Source: Microbacterium aoyamense
Lineage (GTDB): Bacteria; Actinomycetota; Actinomycetes; Actinomycetales; Microbacteriaceae
Direction: 5' to 3'
Assembly (NCBI RefSeq): GCF_023155855.1
Contig: NZ_JAKNUT010000001.1
Location: forward strand, 124,001-188,000
DNA length: 64,000 bases
This document shows positions 34,288 through 42,626 of the stretch, in pieces. Numbering within the stretch: the stretch's first letter is position 1; each line of letters starts with the position of its first letter. The translations under genes and the position numbers were made by a program. Under the pieces are notes generated by a model. The model worked only from the letters and a program-made list of their open reading frames with translations, made no database searches and was not told the origin of the DNA.

Positions 34288-35628
34288 GTGACCGAACGCA
34301 CTCTCGTCTCCCAGCTCCAGTCCCGCACAGACGGACCCGTCACGGTGTCCGGATGGGTCGAGACCGTCCGCGATCAGAAGAAGGTGCAGTTCGTCATCCT
34401 CCGCGATGAGACCGGCGCGGTGCAGCTCGTGAACCCCGCGACGCGTCCGTCAGAGGACGGCGAGGCTCAGGATGCCGCGGCCCTCGCGCTCACCGACACC
34501 ATCTCGAACCTCGCGACGGGCACGTTCCTCACGGTCCACGGCGAGCTCAAGCACGACGAGCGCGTCAAGCTCGGCGGCGTCGAGATCAAGATCGGCTCGC
34601 TCGAGATCGCCGCAGCGGCCAACCCCGAGACGCCGATCGCCGCCGACTCGAGCGTCGACAAGCGCATGGACTGGCGCTTCCTCGACCTGCGCCAGCGCCG
34701 CAACAACCTCATCTTCCGCGTGCAGACGACGCTCGAGCACGCGATGCGCTCCTACTGGATCGAGCGCGACTACGTCGAGATCCACTCCCCCAAGCTCATG
34801 GCCTCGCCGTCGGAGTCGAACGCCGAGCTGTTCGAGGTGCCCTACTTCGAAGACAAGACGGCCTACCTCGCGCAGTCGCCCCAGTTCTTCAAGCAGATGG
34901 CGCAGGTCGCCGGCTTCGGCAAGATCTTCGAGATCGCGCCCGCCTTCCGCGCCGACCCGTCGTTCACGTCGCGTCACGCGACCGAGTTCACCTCGATCGA
35001 CGCCGAGATCAGCTGGATCGACTCGCACGAAGACGTGGCGCGCATGCAGGAGGAACTGCTGCAGACGGCGTTCCAGGCGGTCAAGGACAAGCACGGCGCC
35101 GAGATCGAGGAGCTCTTCGGCCTCGAGGTGCAGGTGCCCAGCATCCCGTTCCCGCGCATCCCGCTCGCCGAGGCGCTCGAGATCGTGAAGTCCCGCGGCT
35201 ACGAGGTGCCCCGCACCGACGGCGACCTCGACCCCGAGGGCGAGCGCCAGATCGCCGCGTACGTCGAAGAGACATACGGCCATCAGTTCGTCTTCATCAC
35301 CGACTACCACCCGCAGATCCGCGCGTTCTACCACATGCGCGACGAGGAGACGGGGCTCACGAAGTCGTACGACCTGCTCTTCAAGGGCGTCGAGATCACG
35401 ACGGGCGCCCAGCGCGAGCACCGCGTCGACGTGCTGATCGAACAGGCGAAGGAGAAGGGCCTCGATCCCGAGCACCTCGACTTCTACCTCGACTTCTTCC
35501 GCTTCGGCGCTCCCCCGCACGGCGGCTTCGGCATGGGGCTCGCCCGCGTCATGATGCTGCTGCTCGGCGAGTCGTCGATCCGCGAGGTGACCTACCTCTT
35601 CCGCGGCCCGACGCGCCTCGCCCCCTGA
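34288..35628 (+). CDS. aspS: Aspartyl-tRNA synthetase, archaeal type
   Basis: 446-residue class IIb synthetase. OB-fold anticodon domain at the N-terminus (VTVSGWVETVRDQKKVQFVILRDETG), motif 2 FRADPSFTSRHATEFTSIDAE and motif 3 GGFGMGLARVMMLLLG. It lacks the GAD insertion of the roughly 590-residue bacterial AspRS, so it is of the archaeal/eukaryotic type, which is often non-discriminating and then needs GatCAB to make Asn-tRNA(Asn). GTG 34288 follows TAGACT (34274-34279) by eight bases. Confidence 0.93.
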   Translation: MTERTLVSQLQSRTDGPVTVSGWVETVRDQKKVQFVILRDETGAVQLVNPATRPSEDGEAQDAAALALTDTISNLATGTFLTVHGELKHDERVKLGGVEIKIGSLEIAAAANPETPIAADSSVDKRMDWRFLDLRQRRNNLIFRVQTTLEHAMRSYWIERDYVEIHSPKLMASPSESNAELFEVPYFEDKTAYLAQSPQFFKQMAQVAGFGKIFEIAPAFRADPSFTSRHATEFTSIDAEISWIDSHEDVARMQEELLQTAFQAVKDKHGAEIEELFGLEVQVPSIPFPRIPLAEALEIVKSRGYEVPRTDGDLDPEGERQIAAYVEETYGHQFVFITDYHPQIRAFYHMRDEETGLTKSYDLLFKGVEITTGAQREHRVDVLIEQAKEKGLDPEHLDFYLDFFRFGAPPHGGFGMGLARVMMLLLGESSIREVTYLFRGPTRLAP

Positions 35629-35657
35629 TCGGGTGATCGGCGGGTGATTTCGAGACA

Positions 35658-35678
35658 GGATGCCGGGCAGCGGCATCC
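35658..35678. terminator. Hairpin after aspS
   Basis: GGATGCC (35658-35664) and GGCATCC (35672-35678) form a seven-base-pair stem with a seven-base loop, 30 bases after the aspS stop and before the -10 of the next gene. There is no T tract, as usual in this genome. Confidence 0.4.
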
Positions 35679-35698
35679 GGCCTCGATAGCCTGACCGC

Positions 35699-36502
35699 AT
35701 GACGACGACTCTCGACGGCACGTTCAACTTCCGTGATGTGGGCGGCATGCCGCTCGCCGGCGGAGGCGCGACGAACTCCGGCATCCTGTACCGTTCCGAC
35801 GCCCTCAGCGGGCTTACCGATGCGGGGCTGGAGCAGCTCGCGGCGAGAGACATCGGGGTCATCGTCGACTTCCGCACTCCGCAGGAACGACAGATGGCGC
35901 CCGACCGCCTGCCCGCGAGCCGGCCGTTCCACGTCGTCGATCTGCCGCTGCTCGAGGGGGCTGTCACGGGCCTCGCGCAGCAGGGCATGCAGTCGCTCGC
36001 GCAGGGGTCGGACCCCGAAGCGCAGCAGAAGGCGATCGCCGCGGTCATCTCGCAGCTGCCGTCGCTCGGCGACCTGTACGTGAGCATGCTCGAGCACGGC
36101 GCGACCTCGTTCGCCGAGTTCGCGCGGCTCGTCTCTGCCGCGACGGTCGACCCGCCGACCGCCGTGCTGTTCCACTGCACGGCCGGCAAGGACCGCACGG
36201 GCGTGAGCGCAGCGCTCGTGCTGGATGCCGTCGGTGTGCAGCGCGACGCTGTCGTGGCCGACTACGCCTCATCGCAGGACAACCTCGCCGGCCCGTGGGC
36301 CGATCGCATGACCGGGATGATCGAGCAGTTCGGCATCCCGCTCACTCCCGAGATCCGCGACCTCGTGTCGGGAACCCCCGCCGCGGCGATCGAGACGGCG
36401 CTCGCGTGGGTCGACGCGCACGGCGGCTCGGCCGCCTACCTGCAGTCGGGCGGGCTGACGGATGCCGAGCTCGCAGCCCTGCGCGAGAAGCTCGCGGGCT
36501 GA
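35699..36502 (+). CDS. Tyrosine-protein phosphatase, PtpB-like
   Basis: 267-residue dual-specificity/tyrosine phosphatase. N-terminal NFRDVGGMP...LYRSDALSGLTDAG and the active-site P-loop HCTAGKDRTG at about 159-168 are characteristic of the group including mycobacterial PtpB (lipid and tyrosine phosphatases). No signal peptide. ATG 35699 follows TAGCCT (35687-35692) by six bases. The ABC importer operon begins 127 bases downstream in the same direction; a functional link is possible but unproven. Confidence 0.88.
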   Translation: MTTTLDGTFNFRDVGGMPLAGGGATNSGILYRSDALSGLTDAGLEQLAARDIGVIVDFRTPQERQMAPDRLPASRPFHVVDLPLLEGAVTGLAQQGMQSLAQGSDPEAQQKAIAAVISQLPSLGDLYVSMLEHGATSFAEFARLVSAATVDPPTAVLFHCTAGKDRTGVSAALVLDAVGVQRDAVVADYASSQDNLAGPWADRMTGMIEQFGIPLTPEIRDLVSGTPAAAIETALAWVDAHGGSAAYLQSGGLTDAELAALREKLAG

Positions 36503-36566
36503 TCGTCACGAGCGGCTCACCCGCCGTTCATCTTCGACGCCAGGGTCGGTAACCCGGCGCTCATAG

Positions 36567-36625
36567 GTTCCTCTCGTCCCAGCATCCCGAGCATGTTTCG
36601 GCGTGCCCGGAAACCCGAGAGGAAC
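36567..36625 (+). promoter_or_regulatory. Long-loop inverted repeat over the SBP ribosome site
   Basis: GTTCCTCTCG (36567-36576) is perfectly complementary to CGAGAGGAAC (36616-36625), with 39 bases between. The right arm contains the AGAGGA Shine-Dalgarno sequence of the substrate-binding protein (ATG 36630). In RNA it would hide the ribosome site; as DNA, the left arm overlaps a TAGGTT hexamer (36564-36569), a possible -10. No known riboswitch consensus was recognised. Confidence 0.5.
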
Positions 36626-36629
36626 ACAC

Positions 36630-37766
36630 ATGTCTCTGTCCTTCCGCCGTGCCGGTATCGGCATCGCCTTCGCGGCGTCCGCCGCCCTGATCCTCGCCGG
36701 CTGCGCTTCCACCGGCGCCCCCGCTGCCGACGGCGGTGACTCGGGGGTCGACGCATCCACCGCCACGAGCCTCGCCGACTTCGGCACGCTCGCCGACCTC
36801 GAGGCCGCTGCCAAGGCCGAGGGCCAGCTCAACGTCATCGCGCTCCCGCGCGACTGGGCCAACTACGGCGAGATCATCGACCTGTTCAAGGAGAAGTACC
36901 CCGAGATCACGGTCAACGAGCAGTCGCCCGACATCTCCAGCGCCGAAGAGATCCAGGCCGCCGAGACGAACGCGGGCCTCGACACGGCGCCCGACGTCTT
37001 CGACCTGGGCCTCACTGTCGCGCTGCAGAGCACCGACCAGTTCGCCGCCTACAAGGTCGAGACGTGGGATGACATCCCCGACGCGCTCAAGGAGTCCACG
37101 GGCCTGTTCGTCGGCGACTACGGCGGGTACATGTCGGTCGGCTACGACTCGGCGAAGTACGACGAGCCGGCCGAGATCTCGGACCTCCTCGGCGCCGACT
37201 ACAAGGGCGCCGTCGCGATCAACGGCGACCCGACGCAGGCCGGCGCCGCGTTCGCCGCCGTGGGCCTCGCGACCGTGCAGAACGACGGCACGCTCGATGA
37301 CTTCCAGCCCGGAATCGACTTCTTCTCGGAGCTGCAGAAGGCGGGAAACCTGCTGAAGGTGGATGTCACGACCGGCACGATCACGTCGGGTGAGACCCCC
37401 GTCGTCTTCGACTGGGACTACCTCAACGCCTCGCACCAGGCCGAGAACCCGGACTGGAAGGTCAAGGTCTTCGACGGCGTCGGCTACGCGGGCTACTACA
37501 ACCAGGCCATCAACGTGGACGCGCCGAACCCGGCCGCGGCGCGCCTGTGGCAGGAGTTCCTCTACAGCGACGAGGCGCAGAACCTGTGGCTCGCAGGTGG
37601 CGCGCGCCCCGTCCGCATGGAGGCCATGATCGAGGCCGGCACGATCGACGAGGCGCTCGCCGCAGCCCTCCCGGCCGCCCCCGAAGAGACCGTCGTCCCC
37701 ACCGAGGAGCAGTCGACGAACGCCGGCACGCTGCTCGGCGCCGAATGGGCCGCCGCGGTCCAGTGA
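36630..37766 (+). CDS. ABC importer substrate-binding lipoprotein
   Basis: 378 residues. Lipoprotein signal with LILAGC (Cys25). The mature part is a class II extracellular binding protein of the iron/polyamine/aminoethylphosphonate-like group: EGQLNVIALPRDWANYGEIIDLFKEKYP, DVFDLGLTVALQSTDQ, ATGW-free region then WDYLNASHQAENPDWKV. Substrate cannot be settled from sequence. Start ATG 36630 has AGAGGA six to eight bases upstream. Its stop overlaps the first permease start (GTGA). Confidence 0.9.
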   Translation: MSLSFRRAGIGIAFAASAALILAGCASTGAPAADGGDSGVDASTATSLADFGTLADLEAAAKAEGQLNVIALPRDWANYGEIIDLFKEKYPEITVNEQSPDISSAEEIQAAETNAGLDTAPDVFDLGLTVALQSTDQFAAYKVETWDDIPDALKESTGLFVGDYGGYMSVGYDSAKYDEPAEISDLLGADYKGAVAINGDPTQAGAAFAAVGLATVQNDGTLDDFQPGIDFFSELQKAGNLLKVDVTTGTITSGETPVVFDWDYLNASHQAENPDWKVKVFDGVGYAGYYNQAINVDAPNPAAARLWQEFLYSDEAQNLWLAGGARPVRMEAMIEAGTIDEALAAALPAAPEETVVPTEEQSTNAGTLLGAEWAAAVQ

Positions 37767-38695
37767 CCCAGGTCACCCTCGCACCCGCCGGGTCGGAGCA
37801 GCTCGCTCCGGCCCGGCCGGGCGCGCCCGGCACGAAAAGCGGTGCATCGCGTCGCCTCAGCTGGGCGTGGCTCGGTCTCACGCCCTTCGCCGCCTATGTG
37901 CTGCTCTTCCTCGCCCTCCCGACGATCCTCGCGATCAGCACGGGGTTCTTCGACGGTGAGGGAGCGTTCACATGGGACAACATCGCCGCGCTCGGCGATC
38001 CCGTCATCCTCGTGACGTTCTGGAACACGACCTGGCTCTCGCTGCTCACCGCCGCGGTCGGCGCCGTTCTCGGCGCGCTCGTCTGCTACGCGGCGCTCGG
38101 CCTGCCGCCGACCGGTGTGATCCGCAGCATCCTCGACGCCGCCACCGGCGTGCTCGCCCAGTTCGGCGGCGTCATGCTCGCGTTCATGTTCATCGCCACG
38201 ATCGGCGTGCAGGGCGTGGTCACGGTGTTCCTGCGCGACACGTTCGCGATCGACATCCAGCCCGGGTCGTGGCTGTACTCGCTGCCGGGGCTCATCCTCC
38301 CCTACATCTACTTCCAGGTGCCGCTCATGATCATCACGTTCCTGCCGGCGCTGTCTGCGCTCAAGCCGCAGTGGGTCGAGGCGAACCTGACACTCGGCGG
38401 CACGCGGTCGAGCTTCTGGCTGCGGATCGGGATGCCGGTGCTCGCGCCGTCGTTCCTCGCGAGCTTCCTGCTGCTGTTCGCGAACGCGTTCTCGTCCTAC
38501 GCGACCGCCGCCGCCCTCGCGAGCCAGGGGTCGCAGATCGTCCCGCTGCAGATCCGCGCCGCGCTCACGAGCGAGACCGTGCTCGGTCGCGAGAACCTCG
38601 CCGGCGCGCTCGCGCTCGGCATGATCGTCGTCGTCGGGGTCGTGATGTGGCTGTACTCGCTCATCCAGAACCGCGCCGCGAGGTGGCAGTCGTGA
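37763..38695 (+). CDS. ABC importer permease 1
   Basis: 310 residues with six helices and the binding-protein-dependent permease (EAA) loop WVEANLTLGGTRSSFWLRIGMPVLAPS near the C-terminal side. PotB-like. GTG start overlapping the binding-protein stop, and its own stop overlapping the second permease start, both as GTGA. The N-terminus has a Pro/Gly-rich cytoplasmic segment of about 35 residues before helix 1. Confidence 0.93.
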   Translation: MTQVTLAPAGSEQLAPARPGAPGTKSGASRRLSWAWLGLTPFAAYVLLFLALPTILAISTGFFDGEGAFTWDNIAALGDPVILVTFWNTTWLSLLTAAVGAVLGALVCYAALGLPPTGVIRSILDAATGVLAQFGGVMLAFMFIATIGVQGVVTVFLRDTFAIDIQPGSWLYSLPGLILPYIYFQVPLMIITFLPALSALKPQWVEANLTLGGTRSSFWLRIGMPVLAPSFLASFLLLFANAFSSYATAAALASQGSQIVPLQIRAALTSETVLGRENLAGALALGMIVVVGVVMWLYSLIQNRAARWQS

Positions 38696-39492
38696 ACGGA
38701 CTCGCACCCGCCCGCGCGACACGCTGGATCATCGGCCTGGTCGTCGGCATCCTCTTCGCGATCCCGCTCGTCTCGACGCTGCTGTTCACGCTGCAGGACC
38801 GCGCGACCGGGGGCTACTCGCTCACGAACTGGATCCGCGTCTTCGACCCCGCGAACACGCAGGTGCTCACGCCGATCTGGACCGGTCTGGGCAACTCGCT
38901 CATCCTCGCCGTCGTGACGGTCGCGATCGTGCTGTTCCTGCTGCTGCCGACGATGATCCTCATCGAGCTGCGCTTCCCGCGCTTCGCGCGCTCCTTCGAG
39001 TTCATCGTCCTGCTGCCGATCACGATCCCCGCGATCGTGCTCGTCGTGGGTCTCGCGCCGATCTACCTGCAGATCGGCCGCACGCTCGGCACGGGCGCGT
39101 GGACCCTCGCGTTCGCGTACGGCATCACGGTGCTGCCCTTCGCGTACCGCTCGATCAAGGCATCCATCGACGCCGTCGACCTCAAGACGCTCGCCGAGGC
39201 GGCACGATCGCTCGGGGCAGGATGGCTCGCCGTCGTGCTGCGCGCACTCGTGCCGAACCTGCGCCAGGGGCTGCTCGCAGCATCCCTCATCTCGGTCGCC
39301 GTCGTGCTCGGCGAGTTCACGATCGCCTCGCTTCTCAACCGCCAGGTGCTGCAGACGGCCCTCGTCGTCGCGAACAAGATCGACCCCTACGCGTCGGCGA
39401 TCTTCACGCTCCTGTCGCTGCTGTTCGTCTTCCTGCTTCTCCTCCTCATCGGTCGCGTGGCGCGCTCCCGCGATGGAAAGGCCCGCGCATGA
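38692..39492 (+). CDS. ABC importer permease 2
   Basis: 266 residues, six helices, PotC-like. The EAA loop reads LKTLAEAARSLGAGWLAVVLRALVPNLRQ. GTG start overlapping permease 1 by four bases; the stop overlaps the ATPase start (ATGA). With the permease 1 product it forms the heterodimeric membrane channel of the importer. Confidence 0.93.
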   Translation: MNGLAPARATRWIIGLVVGILFAIPLVSTLLFTLQDRATGGYSLTNWIRVFDPANTQVLTPIWTGLGNSLILAVVTVAIVLFLLLPTMILIELRFPRFARSFEFIVLLPITIPAIVLVVGLAPIYLQIGRTLGTGAWTLAFAYGITVLPFAYRSIKASIDAVDLKTLAEAARSLGAGWLAVVLRALVPNLRQGLLAASLISVAVVLGEFTIASLLNRQVLQTALVVANKIDPYASAIFTLLSLLFVFLLLLLIGRVARSRDGKARA

Positions 39493-40577
39493 CCACTCCC
39501 CGCGCTCTACCCCGGACGTCCGACAACACGCTTCTCGCCGATGCCGGCAGCGGAACCCGCGTCGAGTTCCGCGACGTCGTGAAGGACTACGGCTCGACCC
39601 GCGTGCTGCACGGCATCGACCTCGACATCGCACCGGGCGAGTTCATCTCGCTGCTCGGGCCGTCGGGCTGCGGCAAGACGACGGCGCTGCGCGTGCTCGC
39701 GGGCCTCGAGCAGGCGACCGGCGGCACCGTGCTGCTCGGCGACCGTGACGTCTCGCGCGTGCCGACCAACAAGCGCGACATCGGCATGGTCTTCCAGTCG
39801 TACTCGCTCTTCCCGCACCTGCGGGTGCTCGACAACACGGCGTTCGGCCTGCGTCGCCGGGGAGTGGGGTCGAAGGATGCCGCGCGCCGCGCGACCGACG
39901 CGCTCGAGCTCGTCGGGCTCGGGCACCTCGCCGACCGCTTCCCGCACCAACTCTCAGGCGGGCAGCAGCAGCGCGTCGCGCTGGCGCGCGCTCTCGTGAC
40001 CGAGCCCCGTGTGCTCCTGCTCGACGAGCCGCTGTCGGCGCTCGACGCGAAGGTGCGCGTCCAGCTGCGCGACGAGATCCGCCGCATCCAACTGCGTCTG
40101 GGCGTCACGACCGTCTTCGTGACGCACGATCAAGAGGAGGCTCTCGCGGTCTCTGACCGCATCGCCGTCATGAACGCCGGCCGTATCGAGCAGATCGGCA
40201 CCCCCGAAGAGCTCTACCTGCGGCCCGCGACGCCTGGCGTCGCGGCGTTCGTCGGCATCTCGAGCATCGTGCCCGGCGTGGCGTCCGGCGGAGCGGTGAC
40301 CGTCTGGGATCAGCGCCTGCCCCTGCAGTCGCCCGTCGCCGACGGGCCGGTCGAGGTCTTCCTGCGCCCCGAGAACGTGCGGCTCTCGACCGACGGGGTT
40401 GCCGGAGCGGTGCAGGAGAGCACGTTCCTCGGCAGCATCCGCCGCACCCTCGTGCGCCTCGAGGATGGCACGCTCGTGCAGGTGCAGCACTCCGCCGGCG
40501 AGCGCGTCGAGTACGACGACCGCGTCCGCCTGCAGATCGCCGACGAGCCCGTCACGGTGCGACCCGCGGCATCCTGA
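39489..40577 (+). CDS. ABC importer ATPase, PotA-like
   Basis: 362 residues. Walker [11 protein letters not shown]-loop [11 protein letters not shown], signature LSGGQQQR, Walker [13 protein letters not shown] and H-loop VTHDQEEAL are intact; the C-terminal TOBE domain ([13 protein letters not shown]) is present. Energises the importer of 36630-39492. Together the gene order binding protein, permease, permease, ATPase is that of spermidine/putrescine, iron(III) or 2-aminoethylphosphonate systems. Confidence 0.94.
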   Translation: MTTPRALPRTSDNTLLADAGSGTRVEFRDVVKDYGSTRVLHGIDLDIAPGEFISLLGPSGCGKTTALRVLAGLEQATGGTVLLGDRDVSRVPTNKRDIGMVFQSYSLFPHLRVLDNTAFGLRRRGVGSKDAARRATDALELVGLGHLADRFPHQLSGGQQQRVALARALVTEPRVLLLDEPLSALDAKVRVQLRDEIRRIQLRLGVTTVFVTHDQEEALAVSDRIAVMNAGRIEQIGTPEELYLRPATPGVAAFVGISSIVPGVASGGAVTVWDQRLPLQSPVADGPVEVFLRPENVRLSTDGVAGAVQESTFLGSIRRTLVRLEDGTLVQVQHSAGERVEYDDRVRLQIADEPVTVRPAAS

Positions 40578-40679
40578 GCCGGCTAAGCCCAGGTCGACCA
40601 CGGCAGGGCCACAGATTCATCCGGAGTTCTTCCCGCCTGGCGCCTACGCTCGTATCGCCTCAAGCGCGTCCCGCGAAGT

Positions 40680-41162
40680 TCAGTCCTCGCGAACGAACAC
40701 TCTCTCCTGGACCGGGCCGTCTGGGTCGCCTACGTAGGTGCGCAGCGTGAGGCCTTGGAACGGCGAGGATCTCGCAAGCAACGGGAACTGAATCCGCCTA
40801 CCGTCATCCTCAAGCACCACACTGACGTTGTCCCCACCGATAACCCACCCGCCTTCGGCTGTGAGCCCTTGTGCGACGACGATCGGCGGATTCGAATAGT
40901 GCGGATCCAGGATCGTGAGATTGGTGGAATACGCCGAACCATCGAGCGCAATCGTCAATTCGCCTGGGGCCTCTCTCGTGGTACTCACCCATCGACCTGT
41001 GACCTGCTCCGGAGCGAGCGAGTCGACAGGGTAATCGGCGAACCCGAAAACGGCTGTCGCGCCGCCGATCACGAGCGCGCCAACGGTCATAGGAACCACG
41101 ATTTTGCTAGCCCTCAAAGGAGAACTCCTGCGTATAACTGGTCCGTTGAGCGGCATGCTCAT
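40680..41162 (-). CDS. Unrecognised membrane-anchored protein
   Basis: 160 residues. One hydrophobic helix near the N-terminus (IVVPMTVGALVIGGATAVFGFA, about 21-42) then a beta-rich extracytoplasmic part (GRWVSTTREAPGELTIALDGSAYSTNLTIL). No known family. Codon use is less GC-rich than neighbours on either side. Start ATG 41162 has GGAGGGG seven bases upstream and overlaps the reconstructed end of the frameshifted upstream gene (ATGA), making it the last member of a coupled five-gene set beginning with an antitoxin. Confidence 0.7.
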   Translation of the reverse strand: MSMPLNGPVIRRSSPLRASKIVVPMTVGALVIGGATAVFGFADYPVDSLAPEQVTGRWVSTTREAPGELTIALDGSAYSTNLTILDPHYSNPPIVVAQGLTAEGGWVIGGDNVSVVLEDDGRRIQFPLLARSSPFQGLTLRTYVGDPDGPVQERVFVRED

Positions 41163-41559
41163 CGCGGCGCCCCTCCAATCGCGACGAGCGTCGCCCCTTC
41201 CCGGGTGACTACGACATAGGACTCGTAGCCCGAGTCGTCAACAACGATGCGGAGTTCTGGCCCCGCCCAAGAACCAGTGCGAGATCCAAGCCTTCCGCTC
41301 GTTGATCGGTCACGTCGTCTCCGGTGCTGGACAGCAGTGCTCGTGCCAAGTCTGGACCCGCTTGATACGTGGCGGGTTCGACCCCGGGCGCTATCACTTC
41401 GGCGGCCGACTCGATGCGAATAGTGGTGGCGGATGCATCCTCGAACTGGAGCATCAGGTCGAGGACGTGCTCTGCCACGGTAATCATCGCGAGACGACTT
41501 CCGACGACGCTGAAACTATGCAGCTGCTCGGGTGAGTCGAGTATGCGAACCTCGGTCAC
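41159..41559 (-). pseudogene. Frameshifted gene of unknown function
   Basis: Reading starts GTG 41559 (MTEVRILDSPEQLHSFSVVG) and in that frame ends early at 41209. The -1 frame from about 41275 onwards encodes WAGPELRIVVDDSGYESY then VVVTREGATLVAIGGAPR and stops at 41159, overlapping the next gene as ATGA. Both parts look like real coding sequence, so a single-base loss near the G-run at 41260-41275 is likely; a sequencing error or programmed slippage are alternatives. The start overlaps the upstream gene (GTGA). No family recognised. Confidence 0.65.
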
Positions 41560-41888
41560 CGCGACACCACCTGCGTGCGCGGGCTCATGTCAGGCGACCT
41601 GGTTCTCGCCCACCGCGCACAGGCGTCTGCGAGCCACACGAGGGCATAGGTAATCGCCGAGTCGGGCGTAGCGGCCAAGGACTCGATCTCTGCGAGCGAA
41701 CGCGAGAGCTGGCCGATCGTGAACTCGGTCGGCGTGGAGTGGACGTCGTTGCGCTGCTCCGGAGGGATCGCCCAGAACATGTCAACGTCGAGCTCGACGG
41801 TCGGCCCGGAAAGCTCCTCGATGCGGTCGAACAACACGTGCGCCGCACGCCGCAATGTTTCGACGCCTACTTCTGTCGTGTCAGTCAT
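41556..41888 (-). CDS. Unrecognised small protein linked to toxin-antitoxin pair
   Basis: 110 residues, mostly helical by eye: TLRRAAHVLFDRIEELSGPT, then LDVDMFWAIPPEQRNDVH and SLAEIESLAATPDSAITYALVWLADACARW. No signal or membrane helix. No family recognised. The start is taken as ATG 41888, overlapping the RelE-like stop as TGATG; a TTG three bases earlier is in frame. Stop overlaps the next gene (GTGA). Confidence 0.65.
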   Translation of the reverse strand: MTDTTEVGVETLRRAAHVLFDRIEELSGPTVELDVDMFWAIPPEQRNDVHSTPTEFTIGQLSRSLAEIESLAATPDSAITYALVWLADACARWARTRSPDMSPRTQVVSR

Positions 41889-42178
41889 CAACCCATCCCC
41901 TGATTTCTCGGCGCGGGAGGCCGGTACGCATCCCGCCGGTGAGCGATGCGAACCACCAGCAACGTGCCCGACTCGTCGTCGAGCAAGAACAGCACGCGGT
42001 AGTCGCCGCGACGAGCTGATCGCAGGCCCTCGAACTCGCCCTGGAGAGGTTTACTCATCCGATGAGGGTTTCCGGGCAGCGTGTGCGTGAGGAACTCGAC
42101 GACGGCCTGAGCGATCTTGATCGGCAAGCTGTCGAGCCCTCGAATCGCAGCACTCGCGAACTGGACGTTCCAGTTCAC
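41888..42178 (-). CDS. RelE/ParE family toxin
   Basis: 96 residues with the RelE/ParE fold: NVQFASAAIRGLDSLPIKIAQAVVEFL, KPLQGEFEGLRSARRGDYRVLFLLDDE and VRIAHRRDAY. The basic residues in the last two strands match ribosome-dependent mRNA interferases of the RelE subgroup. GTG start overlaps the antitoxin stop (GTGA). Expected to inhibit translation unless bound by the Phd-like partner. Confidence 0.9.
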   Translation of the reverse strand: MNWNVQFASAAIRGLDSLPIKIAQAVVEFLTHTLPGNPHRMSKPLQGEFEGLRSARRGDYRVLFLLDDESGTLLVVRIAHRRDAYRPPAPRNQGMG

Positions 42179-42450
42179 CGAGGCCGCAGTCCGTAGCGCT
42201 CGCGGACATCGGCGGCGCTCAGAGTCTCGCCGGCTTCGAGTTCTCGCTTCGCATCAGCGACGTCGTCTCGAACCCCGGGCTGCGACAGCCAGAACAGTGT
42301 CTCGTGCAGCGAGTCCAGGGCGTCTTTACTCATCAAGACCGCCGCCGCGTGACCATGGCGAGTGATCTCGATCACCTCATGCTCGCGTTCGACCTGCTCC
42401 ACCAAGCCCGAGAGCTTGTCCTTCGCCTCGCTGAGCGGCACCGTTTGCAT
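42175..42450 (-). CDS. Phd/YefM family antitoxin
   Basis: 91 residues. The DNA-binding N-terminus is typical (TVPLSEAKDKLSGLVEQVEREHEVIEITRHGHAAAVLMSKD), followed by a charged C-terminal helix that would wrap the toxin. First gene of the set; direct repeats and a palindrome directly upstream (42459-42493) are likely autoregulatory operators. Confidence 0.92.
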   Translation of the reverse strand: MQTVPLSEAKDKLSGLVEQVEREHEVIEITRHGHAAAVLMSKDALDSLHETLFWLSQPGVRDDVADAKRELEAGETLSAADVRERYGLRPR

Positions 42451-42458
42451 GACTCAAG

Positions 42459-42493
42459 ATTAGCCGATCTATTAGCCGATGAGTAGCGCTACT
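42459..42493. promoter_or_regulatory. Antitoxin operator region
   Basis: ATTAGCCGAT is directly repeated at 42459-42468 and 42471-42480, 12 bases apart, followed by the perfect palindrome AGTAGCGCTACT (42482-42493). The region starts nine bases before the antitoxin start and is noticeably AT-richer than its surroundings. Confidence 0.6.
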
Positions 42494-42559
42494 AACGGCC
42501 AAAAAGCGCACACGACCAGCGCGCTCGAAGACGAACGGGGCTAGACGCAGCATCCCATT

Positions 42560-42584
42560 CCGAGGTCCAACCACCCGACCTCGG
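42560..42584. repeat. Hairpin at the island edge
   Basis: CCGAGGTC (42560-42567) and GACCTCGG (42577-42584) form a perfect eight-base-pair stem with a nine-base loop, upstream of a TAGGCT hexamer (42585-42590) that could drive the ParA-like gene. Operator, terminator of incoming transcripts, or recombination scar are all possible. Confidence 0.45.
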
Positions 42585-42626
42585 TAGGCTGGCAGACGTT
42601 CGGCCACCCGGGCGCGAGGAGTGAAC

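Noticed and set aside
36503..36629. Thiamine (TPP) or another known riboswitch before the ABC importer
   Set aside because: No CTGAGA/ACCTGA-type core or other consensus was found; only the inverted repeat is supported.
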